Positions 10,457-18,271 of a stretch of 64,000 nucleotides of DNA are shown piece after piece; the stretch's first letter is position 1, and each line of letters begins with the position of its first letter. Under the pieces are notes generated by a model, which ran no database searches, was not told the DNA's origin, and worked only from the letters and a program-made list of their open reading frames with translations. The translations under genes and the position numbers were made by a program. The DNA is from Cryobacterium sp. PH29-G1. GTDB taxonomy: Bacteria > Actinomycetota > Actinomycetes > Actinomycetales > Microbacteriaceae. The stretch covers positions 310,001 to 374,000 of the forward strand of contig NZ_JASISY010000001.1 in the NCBI RefSeq assembly GCF_030063365.1, read 5' to 3'.

Positions 10457-10560
10457 CGTCAGAACGAAAGTTCGACCGGTATCGCGCACGGTTCCCCCCA
10501 ATCTGCGCGGTGCTAGGCGGCACCTGTTCCCCCCAATAGGTGCCGCCCCTTCTATTTAAG
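10457..10560 (+). ncRNA. 6C small RNA (actinobacterial, two C6-loop hairpins)
   Basis: Two stem-loops each display exactly six cytosines in the loop, within the same TTCCCCCCAAT string: stem CGCGCA/TGCGCG at 10483-10509 (Cs at 10494-10499) and stem GGCGGCACCT/AGGTGCCGCC at 10516-10547 (Cs at 10529-10534), followed by CCTTCTATTT as terminator. A small GAAC-GAAA-GTTC hairpin precedes them. This is the layout of the 6C RNA family described in Actinobacteria (B11 in M. tuberculosis), whose C-rich loops base-pair with mRNA leaders. As in mycobacteria it lies immediately beside the tad locus. The 5' end is an estimate from the promoter. Confidence 0.88.
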
Positions 10561-10710
10561 CTTCACTCGCCTTGTGCTTCACGGGTCATCGTGGCGGTCG
10601 TGCTCGGTTTGCGTTCCGCGATGATCCCTCCCCAGGCTCGCCAGCGGGCGGATGTGCACACAAACGCCCCGGCCCATCGGTACGCGGATGGCTCGCCCTA
10701 GTGTCGAAGC

Positions 10711-11859
10711 ATGGGCCTGCCTTTTGTTGCCGTTCCGTCGTATGCCGTTCCGCTGCGTGCGGATGCTTCTACGGATGCTTCCGCTTCCCCGTTTCCGGCT
10801 CAGCCCGTGGCGCATCCGGCGGCTGTGCAGCCGACCGCCACCGGCGCGCGCCACCGCACAGCGACAACGGATGCCCCCAGACCCATTGGCGACGACGCTT
10901 CTTATGGTGGCAGCGCTCGCCGTGACGTTCGGGCGCTCGGCCCGTTGGCCGGTTACGCCGCCGATCCCGAAACGACCGACCTGTTTGTCAACGGGGAATC
11001 CGGGCTCTGGATCGACGCCGGGCACGGCCTCGTCTTCGCGCCGGCTTGGCAGTGTGACGAGACCGCGGTGCGCGAGTTGGCCGTTCGGCTCATCGCCCTC
11101 GGCGGGCGGCATATCGATGAGGCGAGCCCGTGCGTCGACGTGCGACTGGCCGATGGGATTCGCGTGCACGCGGTGCTTCCGCCGGTATCCAGCATGGGAA
11201 CGTTGCTCTCCATCCGGCTGCCGCACGCCGCCGATCGGAGTCTTGGTGCGCTCGCTGACGCCGGTTTGTTCGGCGTGGGGGAGGCATCCGCTGCCCGGTT
11301 GAATCGCCTGCGTGCGGCGGTGCGTGGCCGTCAGAATCTGCTCATCACCGGTGCGGCCGGGAGCGGAAAGACCACCCTGCTGGCAGCACTGCTCGGCGAG
11401 GCACCGGCCGACGAACGCATCGTGGCAATCGAAGATGTGGCGGAGCTGCGCATTCGGCATCCGCACGTGGTCGCACTCGAGGCCAGGCAAGCCAATCTGG
11501 AGGGTGCCGGGCGGATCGGTCTGGAAGCGCTGCTGCGGGAGGCGCTGCGCATGCGCCCGGACCGGCTCGTGCTCGGCGAGTGCCGAGGCGCTGAGATTCG
11601 GGAGTTGCTCGCCGCCCTCAACACCGGGCACGACGGGGGAGCGGGCACGCTGCACGCCAACTCCCTCGAAGACGTTCCGGCGCGGTTGGAGGCACTCGGA
11701 GCTCTCGCCGGGATGAGCGCTGCGGCCGTGGCCCGGCAGACCGTCAGTGCGATCGGGCTGGTCCTGCATCTGGAGCGCACCGACGGGGTGCGGCGGCTGG
11801 AGGCGGTCGGCCGGTTCACCCTCAACGGCCGTGACCGACTGACCATCGAGGCGGCCTGA
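10711..11859 (+). CDS. tadA: TadA/CpaF-type pilus assembly ATPase
   Basis: A 382-residue secretion ATPase of the type II/IV (CpaF) superfamily, driving assembly of Flp/tight-adherence pili from the cytoplasmic face. After a poorly conserved 70-residue Ala/Pro-rich leader come the N-domain phrase TTDLFVNGESGLWID, Walker A GAAGSGKTTLL, the Asp box AIEDVAELR, Walker B-like RLVLGECRGAE and the His box GHDGGAGTLHAN. First gene of the tad cluster; the next gene starts 63 nt downstream. The ATG at 10711 has no strong ribosome site, and a start further into the leader is possible. The TadZ/Ssd-like gene that precedes tadA in mycobacteria is absent. Confidence 0.9.
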   Translation: MGLPFVAVPSYAVPLRADASTDASASPFPAQPVAHPAAVQPTATGARHRTATTDAPRPIGDDASYGGSARRDVRALGPLAGYAADPETTDLFVNGESGLWIDAGHGLVFAPAWQCDETAVRELAVRLIALGGRHIDEASPCVDVRLADGIRVHAVLPPVSSMGTLLSIRLPHAADRSLGALADAGLFGVGEASAARLNRLRAAVRGRQNLLITGAAGSGKTTLLAALLGEAPADERIVAIEDVAELRIRHPHVVALEARQANLEGAGRIGLEALLREALRMRPDRLVLGECRGAEIRELLAALNTGHDGGAGTLHANSLEDVPARLEALGALAGMSAAAVARQTVSAIGLVLHLERTDGVRRLEAVGRFTLNGRDRLTIEAA

Positions 11860-11922
11860 TGCGCTCGCGCATAACGGTGCTGCTGCCGGCACCGGTCCGA
11901 GCAGCGGGGGAGGCGTCAGACC

Positions 11923-13002
11923 GTGCGGCGGGGTGAAGCGATTCCGCCAATCGAGGAGGTCGCGGCAGTCACACAGCGGCTCGCGGTGTTGTTGTCGGCC
12001 GGGGTTTCTCCGGTGTCGGCCTGGGGATACCTGCTGCCGGCGCGGGGCGGGACTGTCGTTGTGGGTGCGAGCGTGGGCGCCGGCGTGGGGGCCGAATCAT
12101 CGTCGGGCGGGGCGGAATCGGCGACGACGGGCATCTTGCGGGCTGCCGCGCGGGCTGCGGCCCGCGGTGACAGTGTGGCCGACGCCATCGCCGGGCAGGC
12201 ACGTCGGCAGACGTTGGTGGGCCTGGCGACCGGCGACGCCGCACGGGTGCGGGCCCCAGCCCGCGCCCGACGGCGGGGTACCGCAGCGGTTCAAGCCGAG
12301 CGGGCCTGGCTCGGGCTGGCTGCTGCCTGGCAGGTGGCCACGCAGGCCGGTGCGCCCCTAGCCGGATGTCTGCGCGAGCTTGCCGCGTCGCTGCGCGAAC
12401 TCGCCCAGGTGCAGCGCGATCTCGAGGTGGCGCTGGCCGCCCCGCGGGCGACGGCCCGGCTCGTGATGGTGCTGCCCGTGATCGGCGTGGTCTTCGGCAG
12501 CCTGATGGGTTTTGATTCCGTGCACACGCTGGTCGCAACCGTGCCGGGACTGGTCTGCCTCGGCGGCGGTGCACTTCTGATGCTCGCTGCCGCCAGCTGG
12601 AACCGCGCGCTCGTGCGCCGGGCGGCGCCGGCCGACCTGACGCCGGGGCTGCGGTTGGAACTCATGGCGATTGCTATGTCCGGCGGTGGGTCGATTGACC
12701 GTTCGCGCACGCTCGTTCAGGCAGGCACCGAGCGCTACGGCATCGCGCTCGGCGCCGGCGTCGACTCGATTGACCGGGTGCTTGATCTCTCCACGCGAGC
12801 GGGAGTTCCCGCAGCTGAACTTCTCCGCAGCGAGGCTGAGCAGCTGCGCCGTGATGCCCGCGGTGCCGGGCAACGCCGGGCGGCAACACTGTCGGTGACT
12901 CTGATGCTGCCGCTCGGCCTGTGCGTGTTGCCCGCGTTCATGCTGGTCGGCGTTGTTCCGTTGCTAATTAGCGTGCTGTCCTCCACGTTGACGACGTTCT
13001 GA
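11923..13002 (+). CDS. Type II secretion F-domain protein, TadB/TadC-like in one polypeptide
   Basis: GTG at 11923 behind GGGGGAGG. The 359-residue product is the inner-membrane platform of the tad pilus. Two T2SSF-like halves can be seen: TQRLAVLLSAGVSPVSAWGY with the following helical region up to two adjacent membrane helices (about residues 180-225), then LRLELMAIAMSGGGSIDRS to a C-terminal hydrophobic pair (about residues 325-355). Mycobacterial tad loci encode these as separate TadB and TadC proteins, so a fusion or a compact single protein is suggested. N-terminal half contains an Ala/Gly-rich insertion. Assignment to the family is firm; the fusion interpretation is inference. Confidence 0.8.
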   Translation: MRRGEAIPPIEEVAAVTQRLAVLLSAGVSPVSAWGYLLPARGGTVVVGASVGAGVGAESSSGGAESATTGILRAAARAAARGDSVADAIAGQARRQTLVGLATGDAARVRAPARARRRGTAAVQAERAWLGLAAAWQVATQAGAPLAGCLRELAASLRELAQVQRDLEVALAAPRATARLVMVLPVIGVVFGSLMGFDSVHTLVATVPGLVCLGGGALLMLAAASWNRALVRRAAPADLTPGLRLELMAIAMSGGGSIDRSRTLVQAGTERYGIALGAGVDSIDRVLDLSTRAGVPAAELLRSEAEQLRRDARGAGQRRAATLSVTLMLPLGLCVLPAFMLVGVVPLLISVLSSTLTTF

Positions 13003-13111
13003 AACTGTCCCCAGATGCGCGGATGCGGCGACGCACGTCGCGAGAACCGACCAGAGTGACAGTGCTCGTGCCGCCCAACTCGCGTCGATGGACGCCGAAG
13101 GAGACGAGTCT

Positions 13112-13291
13112 GTGTATACAAAGTCCACCCTGAAAAGCTGGGCCGATGAAGCCGGTGCCGCGACGGCAGAATATGTTGTGGCCACGATGGCCGCGGTCGG
13201 ATTCGCCGGGCTGCTCATCGTCATTTTGCGCAGCGACGAAGTGCGCGGCATGCTCACCGATCTCGTGCGACGTGCCCTCAATATCGGCTAG
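13112..13291 (+). CDS. DUF4244 Flp pilin-like peptide
   Basis: A 59-residue peptide starting at GTG 13112, 8 nt after GAAGGAG; an in-frame ATG at 13088 lies upstream of that ribosome site and is unlikely. It contains DEAGAATAEYVVATMAAVGF followed by more hydrophobic residues: the Glu-Tyr pair at the head of a single helix is the mark of Flp-type pilins, and the family is DUF4244, found in every actinobacterial tad cluster. Expected to be the major pilin subunit, processed by a prepilin peptidase not encoded here. The TadE-like gene overlaps its last 20 nt. Confidence 0.85.
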   Translation: MYTKSTLKSWADEAGAATAEYVVATMAAVGFAGLLIVILRSDEVRGMLTDLVRRALNIG

Positions 13292-13631
13292 CGCGGCTAG
13301 CTGGGGTGACCGGGGCAGCACGACCGCCGAATTTGCCACTGCCCTGCCGGCGGTCGTGCTCGTGCTGGCCTGCTGTCTCGGTGCCGTTCAGGTCGTTGGC
13401 GTGCAGGTGCGCTTGACGGACGCAGCCGCTACCGCCGCGCGTGCGCTGGCCCGCGGCGACACCGCTGGCCGTGCCGCGGGTCTCGTCTCGCAGGCGGTGG
13501 CCGGGGCGAGCCTCGCTTCCGAACAGCGGGGGGAGTTCGTCTGCGCCCGAGTCGCCGCTGCGGCCCTGCCGGGGATCTTCGCCGGCCTCACCCTCGAAGC
13601 ACGCTCCTGCGCCCTGGCCGGTGGCCGATGA
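13272..13631 (+). CDS. TadE-like pseudopilin
   Basis: 119 residues from GTG 13272, which overlaps the end of the pilin gene. The sequence GSTTAEFATALPAVVLVLACC carries the AEF/ALPxxx motif of TadE-like minor pilins followed by one membrane helix, then DAAATAARALARG and a small extracytoplasmic domain with two further cysteines. TadE-like proteins are minor subunits or assembly factors of Flp pili. The start codon is inferred from the position of the TadE motif, since an upstream open frame runs through the pilin gene. Its stop overlaps the next gene by 4 nt (ATGA). Confidence 0.8.
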   Translation: MPSISASAASWGDRGSTTAEFATALPAVVLVLACCLGAVQVVGVQVRLTDAAATAARALARGDTAGRAAGLVSQAVAGASLASEQRGEFVCARVAAAALPGIFAGLTLEARSCALAGGR

Positions 13632-13993
13632 GTGCGCGCTCCGGGCGCTCACCCGACCAGGCTGCCGAGCGCGGAGCGGGGTCGGTGCTCGCGCTCGCTC
13701 TGATCGGGGCCACGGTACTGCTGACCACCGTTGTCGTGTCGGTGCTGGCCCTGCTTGCCGCCGGGAGATCCGTGGCAACGGCGGCCGACGCGGCCGCGCT
13801 CGCCGCTGCCGACACCGCCTCCGGTGCCATCGCGGGGTACCCCTGCGAGGCAGCGGATGCGGCAGCAACGTTGAACGGGGCGGCCGTCACACACTGTGCC
13901 GTGGTCGGGCTGATCGCATCCGTTTCGGTACTGCGCCGAGTGCACGGCCTGGACATCTCCGCGAGTGCGCGGGCCGGACCGCCAACCGGGTGA
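13628..13993 (+). CDS. TadG-like/Rv3654c-like secreted tad-locus protein
   Basis: 121 residues, ATG at 13628 overlapping the preceding TGA. One N-terminal membrane helix (about residues 18-46) is preceded by ERGAGSVLALALIGA and followed by AADAAALAAADTASG, the alanine-rich phrase of TadG/TadE-like proteins; two cysteines occur in the mature part. The gene occupies the position of Rv3654c, the last gene of the mycobacterial tad cluster. Probably a minor pilin or envelope component; no catalytic motif. A GC-rich hairpin follows the stop. Confidence 0.75.
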   Translation: MSARSGRSPDQAAERGAGSVLALALIGATVLLTTVVVSVLALLAAGRSVATAADAAALAAADTASGAIAGYPCEAADAAATLNGAAVTHCAVVGLIASVSVLRRVHGLDISASARAGPPTG

Positions 13994-13994
13994 C

Positions 13995-14020
13995 CGATCC
14001 CGGGCGCGCTCACGGGATCG
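13995..14020. terminator. Hairpin at the end of the tad cluster
   Basis: CGATCCCG and CGGGATCG form an 8-bp stem around a 10-nt loop immediately after the last tad gene. There is no U-tract. It lies between convergent genes and could act on either strand. Confidence 0.4.
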
Positions 14021-14048
14021 ACCGGCATCAACCTGACCAGCAACGTGA

Positions 14049-14285
14049 TTAGGAGAAGAGCACCTCCAGGTAATGGTATTCGACCGCGCTCGGGCGCCCG
14101 GTGGAGTCGGAACCCTCGAATTCCAGTCCGGTGCCGCGCGCATAGAGGTAGCGTTTACCGGAATCACCTGGAATCTCGATGCGGGGCTGCGGATCGCCCG
14201 AGTCGAGAAAGGTCGTGGTGATTGTCTTGCCCTGAAGGGGCCCATCCGTCAACTTCGCGGTGTATGTGGCCGTTGTTGTACCCAT
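14049..14285 (-). CDS. Small conserved-looking hypothetical protein
   Basis: A 78-residue product starting at ATG 14285 (MGTTTATYTAKL). It is rich in beta-prone and polar residues (TDGPLQGKTITTTF, RIEIPGDSGKRYLYAR) and ends in EYHYLEVLFS; no membrane helix, signal peptide or known domain was recognised. A GTG at 14300 is in frame, but a promoter whose -10 ends only 5 nt before the ATG suggests a leaderless message starting at or very near 14285. Convergent with the tad cluster, divergent from topA. Confidence 0.6.
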   Translation of the reverse strand: MGTTTATYTAKLTDGPLQGKTITTTFLDSGDPQPRIEIPGDSGKRYLYARGTGLEFEGSDSTGRPSAVEYHYLEVLFS

Positions 14286-14290
14286 GGGTC

Positions 14291-14319
14291 TATTCTGCAC
14301 TTGGGCGGGTAAACAGCAA
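14291..14319 (-). promoter_or_regulatory. Promoter for a likely leaderless transcript
   Basis: On the minus strand TTGCTG (14319-14314) and AGAATA (14296-14291) are spaced 17 bp apart, and the ATG of the 78-residue protein follows 5 nt after the -10 box. With no Shine-Dalgarno sequence, transcription probably starts at the A of ATG, as is common in actinobacteria. Confidence 0.5.
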
Positions 14320-14492
14320 GGGTTTGGGATTGTTGTGGTGCAAGCTCAGAGCGAACTGGGCGACGGCTGGGAGCGCCGTGTGTGCGGCCGGGGCGCGCCG
14401 AACCGCGTCCCTCGATTAGGCAGGCACTCCATTCCGGTGTGTATGGTGTGCCTTGGCCCATCATTTGGCCACTACGTATAAAGAGGAGTCTG

Positions 14493-17400
14493 GTGCCAGG
14501 CACTAAGAAGCTGGTCATTGTTGAATCACCGACCAAGATGAAGTCGATCGCCGCGTATCTCGGCGACGGTTACGAAGTTTTGTCTTCGGTCGGTCACATT
14601 CGCGATTTGATCGAGCCGAAAAACCTGCCGCCTGAACTCAAGAAGGGTGCGCTCGGTCGATTCTCGGTCGACGTCGACAACGGTTTCGAACCGTACTACG
14701 TGGTGAGTGACGCCAAGAAGAAAACCGTGAGCGAACTCAAACGCGCCCTCAAGAATGCGAACGAACTCTTGCTCGCAACTGATGAGGACCGCGAGGGCGA
14801 GGCCATTGCCTGGCACCTGTTGCAGGTACTGCAGCCCAAGGTTCCGGTCAAGCGCATGGTGTTTCACGAGATCACCAAAGACGCGATCCTCGCCGCCAAA
14901 GACAACACCCGCGACCTCGACACCGCCCTGGTTGATGCCCAGGAGACCCGGCGCATCCTCGACCGCATCTACGGCTACGAAATTTCCCCGGTGCTGTGGC
15001 GCAAGGTTGGCCCCGGCCTGTCCGCAGGTCGCGTGCAGAGCGCAGCAACCCGCCTCGTCGTCGACCGGGAAAAGGAGCGCCTCGCGTTCGTCTCGGCCGG
15101 CTACTGGGACCTGCTCGCGCGACTGGCGGCATCCGCTTCAGAAACCGACCAGGCCTTCGACGCGAAGCTCGTGCGGCTGAACGGTGAGCGCATTGCCACC
15201 GGTGGCGACTTCGACGATTCCGGCGCGCTCAAGCCCACCGTGAAAGCGGTCACGCTCGACGCCGACGCCGCCCATGCCCTCACAACCGCCCTGCAGCACC
15301 CCGGCGTCAAGCTTGAGGTCACCAAGGTCACCTCCAAGCCGTACCGCCGCAGCCCCGCCGCACCGTTCACGACCTCGACTCTGCAGCAGGAAGCGGCGCG
15401 CAAGCTGCGTTTCACCGCCCGCCAGACCATGAGCGTTGCCCAATCGCTGTACGAAAACGGGTACATCACCTATATGCGTACCGACTCGCCGTCGCTCGGG
15501 CAGCAGGCGCTCACCGCCGCTCGCACGCAGGCTGCGGCGCTGTACGGTGCCGAAACGGTTCCGGATGCCCCGCGCGCCTACAAGGGCAAGAGCAAGAACG
15601 CGCAGGAAGCGCACGAGGCTATTCGCCCCTCCGGCGATACCTTCCGCACCCCGGCCTCGCTCGCCTCGAACCTGCGCGGAAACGACTTCAAGCTGTACGA
15701 CCTGATCTGGAAGCGCACCGTCGCCTCGCAGATGAAGGACGCTACCGGTTCGACCGCCTCCGTCACCATCGCGGCCGGTCCGACCGGAACCGCCCAGCAC
15801 CCGTCCGCGTCGGGCGCGCTCGCCGAGTTCTCCGCCAGTGGAACGGTCATCACCTTTCGCGGCTTCATGCTCGCCTACGAAGAATCGAAGGACGAAGAAC
15901 GCAACGCCGAGGCCGTGGCGACCGAGTCGAAGCTGCCGCCGCTCGAAGAGGGCCAGATGCTGGCTCTGCTCGATCTTGAGGCCAAGGGCCACGAGACCAC
16001 CCCGGCCGCTCGTTACACCGAGGCCAGCCTGGTCAAGAAGCTCGAAGAGCTGGGCATCGGTCGCCCGTCCACGTTCGCCTCGATCATCTCGACCATCACC
16101 GAGCGTGGCTATGTTACGCCGCGGGGCCAGTCTCTTGTTCCGAACTGGATCGCGTTCTCCGTCGTGCGCCTGCTCGAAGATTTCTTCAGCGACCTGGTCG
16201 AATACGACTTCACCGCCGAGATGGAGGACGACCTCGACCGCATTGCGGGCGGCGAAGCCAACCGTCTGGACTGGCTCAACAGCTTCTATTTCGGCAGCGA
16301 TAAGCACCGCGGTCTGCGCCAGGTCATCGACAACCTCGGTGAGATCGACCCGCGCGTGATCAACTCGGTCGCCATCAGCGACGACATCACCCTGCGCATC
16401 GGCAAGTACGGCCCCTACCTTGAGGTCATCGACCCGGACGCTGCAGCGGATGCCCCGCCCCGCCGGGTCAACATTCCGCCGGAACTCGCCCCCGATGAAC
16501 TGACCGCCGCCAAAGCCCGCGAGCTCATCGATGCTCCGGTCGTCGTTGACCGCGTGATCGGAATCAACCCGGACAACGGCAAGGAGATCGTCGCGAAGGA
16601 CGGCCGCTTCGGTCCGTACGTTACCGAACTCGCGCCGGCCCCGGCCGAACCCATTATTCCGGTGGTCGTTGCCGCTCCGGCGCAGACCGTAGACCCCGTC
16701 ACCGGCGAGGTCACCGTGACCAAACCCAAGCGCAAGCCGGCTGCGAAAAAGGTGGCCGCTGCGGACAAGCCGCGCACGGCATCCATTTTCAAATCGATGG
16801 ATCTGGCCACCGTTGACCTTGAAACCGCGTTGCGTCTGCTGGCGCTGCCGCGCGTTGTCGGTCTCGACCCGGAGACCGGAACCGAGATTCTGGCCCAGAA
16901 CGGCAAGTTCGGACCGTACCTGAAGAAGGGCATCGACACCCGGTCGCTCACGAGCGAAGACCAGATCTTCGACATTGACCTGCCGGGTGCGCTCGAGCTT
17001 TACGCCCAGCCGAAGTATGGTGCCCGCCGGGCCTCGAGTGCTCTGAAAGAGTTCGAAGAACCCGATCCTGAGAGCGGCAAGGCGATTAAGATCAAGGACG
17101 GCCGATTCGGCGCGTACGTCACGGACGGGGTCACCAACGCGACGATTCCCAAGTCGGAAGATATCGAGGAGATCGACTTCGACCGGGCCGTGCAGCTGCT
17201 CGCCGATAAGCGGGCCAAGGGTCCGGCCGCGCCACGCAAGAAGGCACCGGCCAAGAAGAAGCCGGCCGTGAAGAAGGCGCCGACCGCGGCGGCGAAGGCG
17301 GCCACGGCGAAGAAGGCTGCCGCTACCCGAGCCGCGAACGCGGCAGCCAAGGCAGCATTGGCCAGCACGGATGCGCCCGTGGCCGCGGCTAAGAAGACTG

Positions 17401-17525
17401 CAGTCAAGAAGGCAGCGGTCAAAAAGCCGGCTGCGAAAAAGCCGGCCGTGAAGAAGACCGTCGGCACACTTCCGGATTCCGCTGCGACGACGACGGTCGC
17501 GCCGAAGGCTGCGCACCCGGAGTGA
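14493..17525 (+). CDS. topA: DNA topoisomerase I
   Basis: 1010 residues from GTG 14493, 4 nt after AAGAGGAG. It relaxes negative supercoils by single-strand passage. The N-terminal Toprim domain (VIVESPTKMKSIAAYLG; TDEDREGEAIAWHL with the acidic DxDxE residues) is followed by the type IA core with the nucleophile Tyr327 in TYMRTDSPSLG and HEAIRPSG. The C-terminal part lacks zinc fingers; instead there are four TopA_C repeats (KYGPYLE, GRFGPYVT, GKFGPYLKKG, GRFGAYVTDG) and a long Lys/Ala/Pro tail, as in other actinobacterial TopA, where the tail aids processivity. The stop overlaps the tmk start (GTGA), so both are translationally coupled. Confidence 0.97.
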   Translation: MPGTKKLVIVESPTKMKSIAAYLGDGYEVLSSVGHIRDLIEPKNLPPELKKGALGRFSVDVDNGFEPYYVVSDAKKKTVSELKRALKNANELLLATDEDREGEAIAWHLLQVLQPKVPVKRMVFHEITKDAILAAKDNTRDLDTALVDAQETRRILDRIYGYEISPVLWRKVGPGLSAGRVQSAATRLVVDREKERLAFVSAGYWDLLARLAASASETDQAFDAKLVRLNGERIATGGDFDDSGALKPTVKAVTLDADAAHALTTALQHPGVKLEVTKVTSKPYRRSPAAPFTTSTLQQEAARKLRFTARQTMSVAQSLYENGYITYMRTDSPSLGQQALTAARTQAAALYGAETVPDAPRAYKGKSKNAQEAHEAIRPSGDTFRTPASLASNLRGNDFKLYDLIWKRTVASQMKDATGSTASVTIAAGPTGTAQHPSASGALAEFSASGTVITFRGFMLAYEESKDEERNAEAVATESKLPPLEEGQMLALLDLEAKGHETTPAARYTEASLVKKLEELGIGRPSTFASIISTITERGYVTPRGQSLVPNWIAFSVVRLLEDFFSDLVEYDFTAEMEDDLDRIAGGEANRLDWLNSFYFGSDKHRGLRQVIDNLGEIDPRVINSVAISDDITLRIGKYGPYLEVIDPDAAADAPPRRVNIPPELAPDELTAAKARELIDAPVVVDRVIGINPDNGKEIVAKDGRFGPYVTELAPAPAEPIIPVVVAAPAQTVDPVTGEVTVTKPKRKPAAKKVAAADKPRTASIFKSMDLATVDLETALRLLALPRVVGLDPETGTEILAQNGKFGPYLKKGIDTRSLTSEDQIFDIDLPGALELYAQPKYGARRASSALKEFEEPDPESGKAIKIKDGRFGAYVTDGVTNATIPKSEDIEEIDFDRAVQLLADKRAKGPAAPRKKAPAKKKPAVKKAPTAAAKAATAKKAAATRAANAAAKAALASTDAPVAAAKKTAVKKAAVKKPAAKKPAVKKTVGTLPDSAATTTVAPKAAHPE

Positions 17526-18139
17526 CCGGCCTCTTCATCACCCTCGAGGGCGGCGACGGATCCGGAAAGACCACCCAGGCGCTCCTGCTCACCAACTGGC
17601 TGCAGGAGCGGGGGCGCACGGTGCTGCGCACCCGCGAGCCCGGTGGAACGGACGTCGGCGTTGCGATTCGGCAGATCGTGCTGCATCACCGCGGGGAAGT
17701 CGACCCGCGCGCTGAGGCTCTGCTGTACGCCGCTGACCGTGCCCAGCATGTGGGAACGAAGCTGCGGCCGGCGCTCGCCCGCGGTGATGTGGTTGTGCAG
17801 GACCGCTATCTCGACTCGTCGGTGGCGTACCAGGGCGCCGGACGGGTGCTCGGGGCCACCGAGGTGCGCGACCTCTCGCTCTGGGCCGCCGAGGGACTGT
17901 TGCCCGATCTCACCGTGCTGCTCGACCTCGATGAGGTCGTCGCGCGCGCTCGCCTCGATGCCGAGGACAAGGTCTTCGACCGACTCGAGGCCGAGAAAAA
18001 CGACTTTCATGCTCGCGTGCGTGCCGCATTCCTCGAACTGGCCGCCGCCGAACCCCACCGTTTTCTCGTCGTTGACGCCGCGGCGCCCGTCGCCGAGATC
18101 GCGGCTCTCATCCGCGCCCGGGTAGCTTCCCTGCTCTGA
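17522..18139 (+). CDS. tmk: Thymidylate kinase
   Basis: 205 residues, normal for dTMP kinase, which phosphorylates dTMP to dTDP. P-loop GGDGSGKTT at residues 9-17, the DR(Y/x) motif in TREPGGT and VQDRYLDSSVAYQG, and a lid segment RLDAEDKVFDRLEAE. GTG start overlaps the topA stop by 4 nt. It is followed after a 132-bp gap, filled by repeat copy A, by the DNA polymerase III delta-prime gene; the topA-tmk-holB order is standard in actinobacteria. Confidence 0.96.
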   Translation: MTGLFITLEGGDGSGKTTQALLLTNWLQERGRTVLRTREPGGTDVGVAIRQIVLHHRGEVDPRAEALLYAADRAQHVGTKLRPALARGDVVVQDRYLDSSVAYQGAGRVLGATEVRDLSLWAAEGLLPDLTVLLDLDEVVARARLDAEDKVFDRLEAEKNDFHARVRAAFLELAAAEPHRFLVVDAAAPVAEIAALIRARVASLL

Positions 18140-18144
18140 TCTCA

Positions 18145-18217
18145 CGGGCCCGGGCCCACCTTATGCAACTGGGCCCACGATCTATCACGGGCCCAGTTTC
18201 CGGGCCCGGGCCCGGGC
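18145..18217 (+). repeat. GGGCCC-rich nested palindromic intergenic repeat, copy A
   Basis: An inner hairpin AACTGGGCCC/GGGCCCAGTT (10 bp, loop ACGATCTATCAC) is flanked on both sides by tracts of alternating GGG and CCC (GGGCCCGGGCCC) that are self-complementary and can pair to enclose the inner hairpin. The conserved skeleton is shared with copies at 49605 and 56039, all in the same orientation: CCGGGCCCACC, an 8-nt spacer, the inner hairpin with ATCTA in its loop, then TTTCCGGGCCCGGGCCCGG. Copy A fills the gap between tmk and holB. Confidence 0.9.
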
Positions 18218-18271
18218 AATAGAAGGACGGGCGGGAGGCGGACTGTCGGTGGACCGGGTTACCCTTGACTC

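Noticed and set aside
10516-10560. Hairpin considered only as a terminator of acs or an unknown gene
   Set aside because: acs is transcribed in the other direction, and the matching upstream six-C hairpin and promoter fit a 6C RNA.
15138-17516. 792-codon open frame antisense to topA
   Set aside because: It mirrors the topA codons (high-GC third positions keep the antisense frame open), has no ribosome site and an Arg/Gly-rich composition without motifs.
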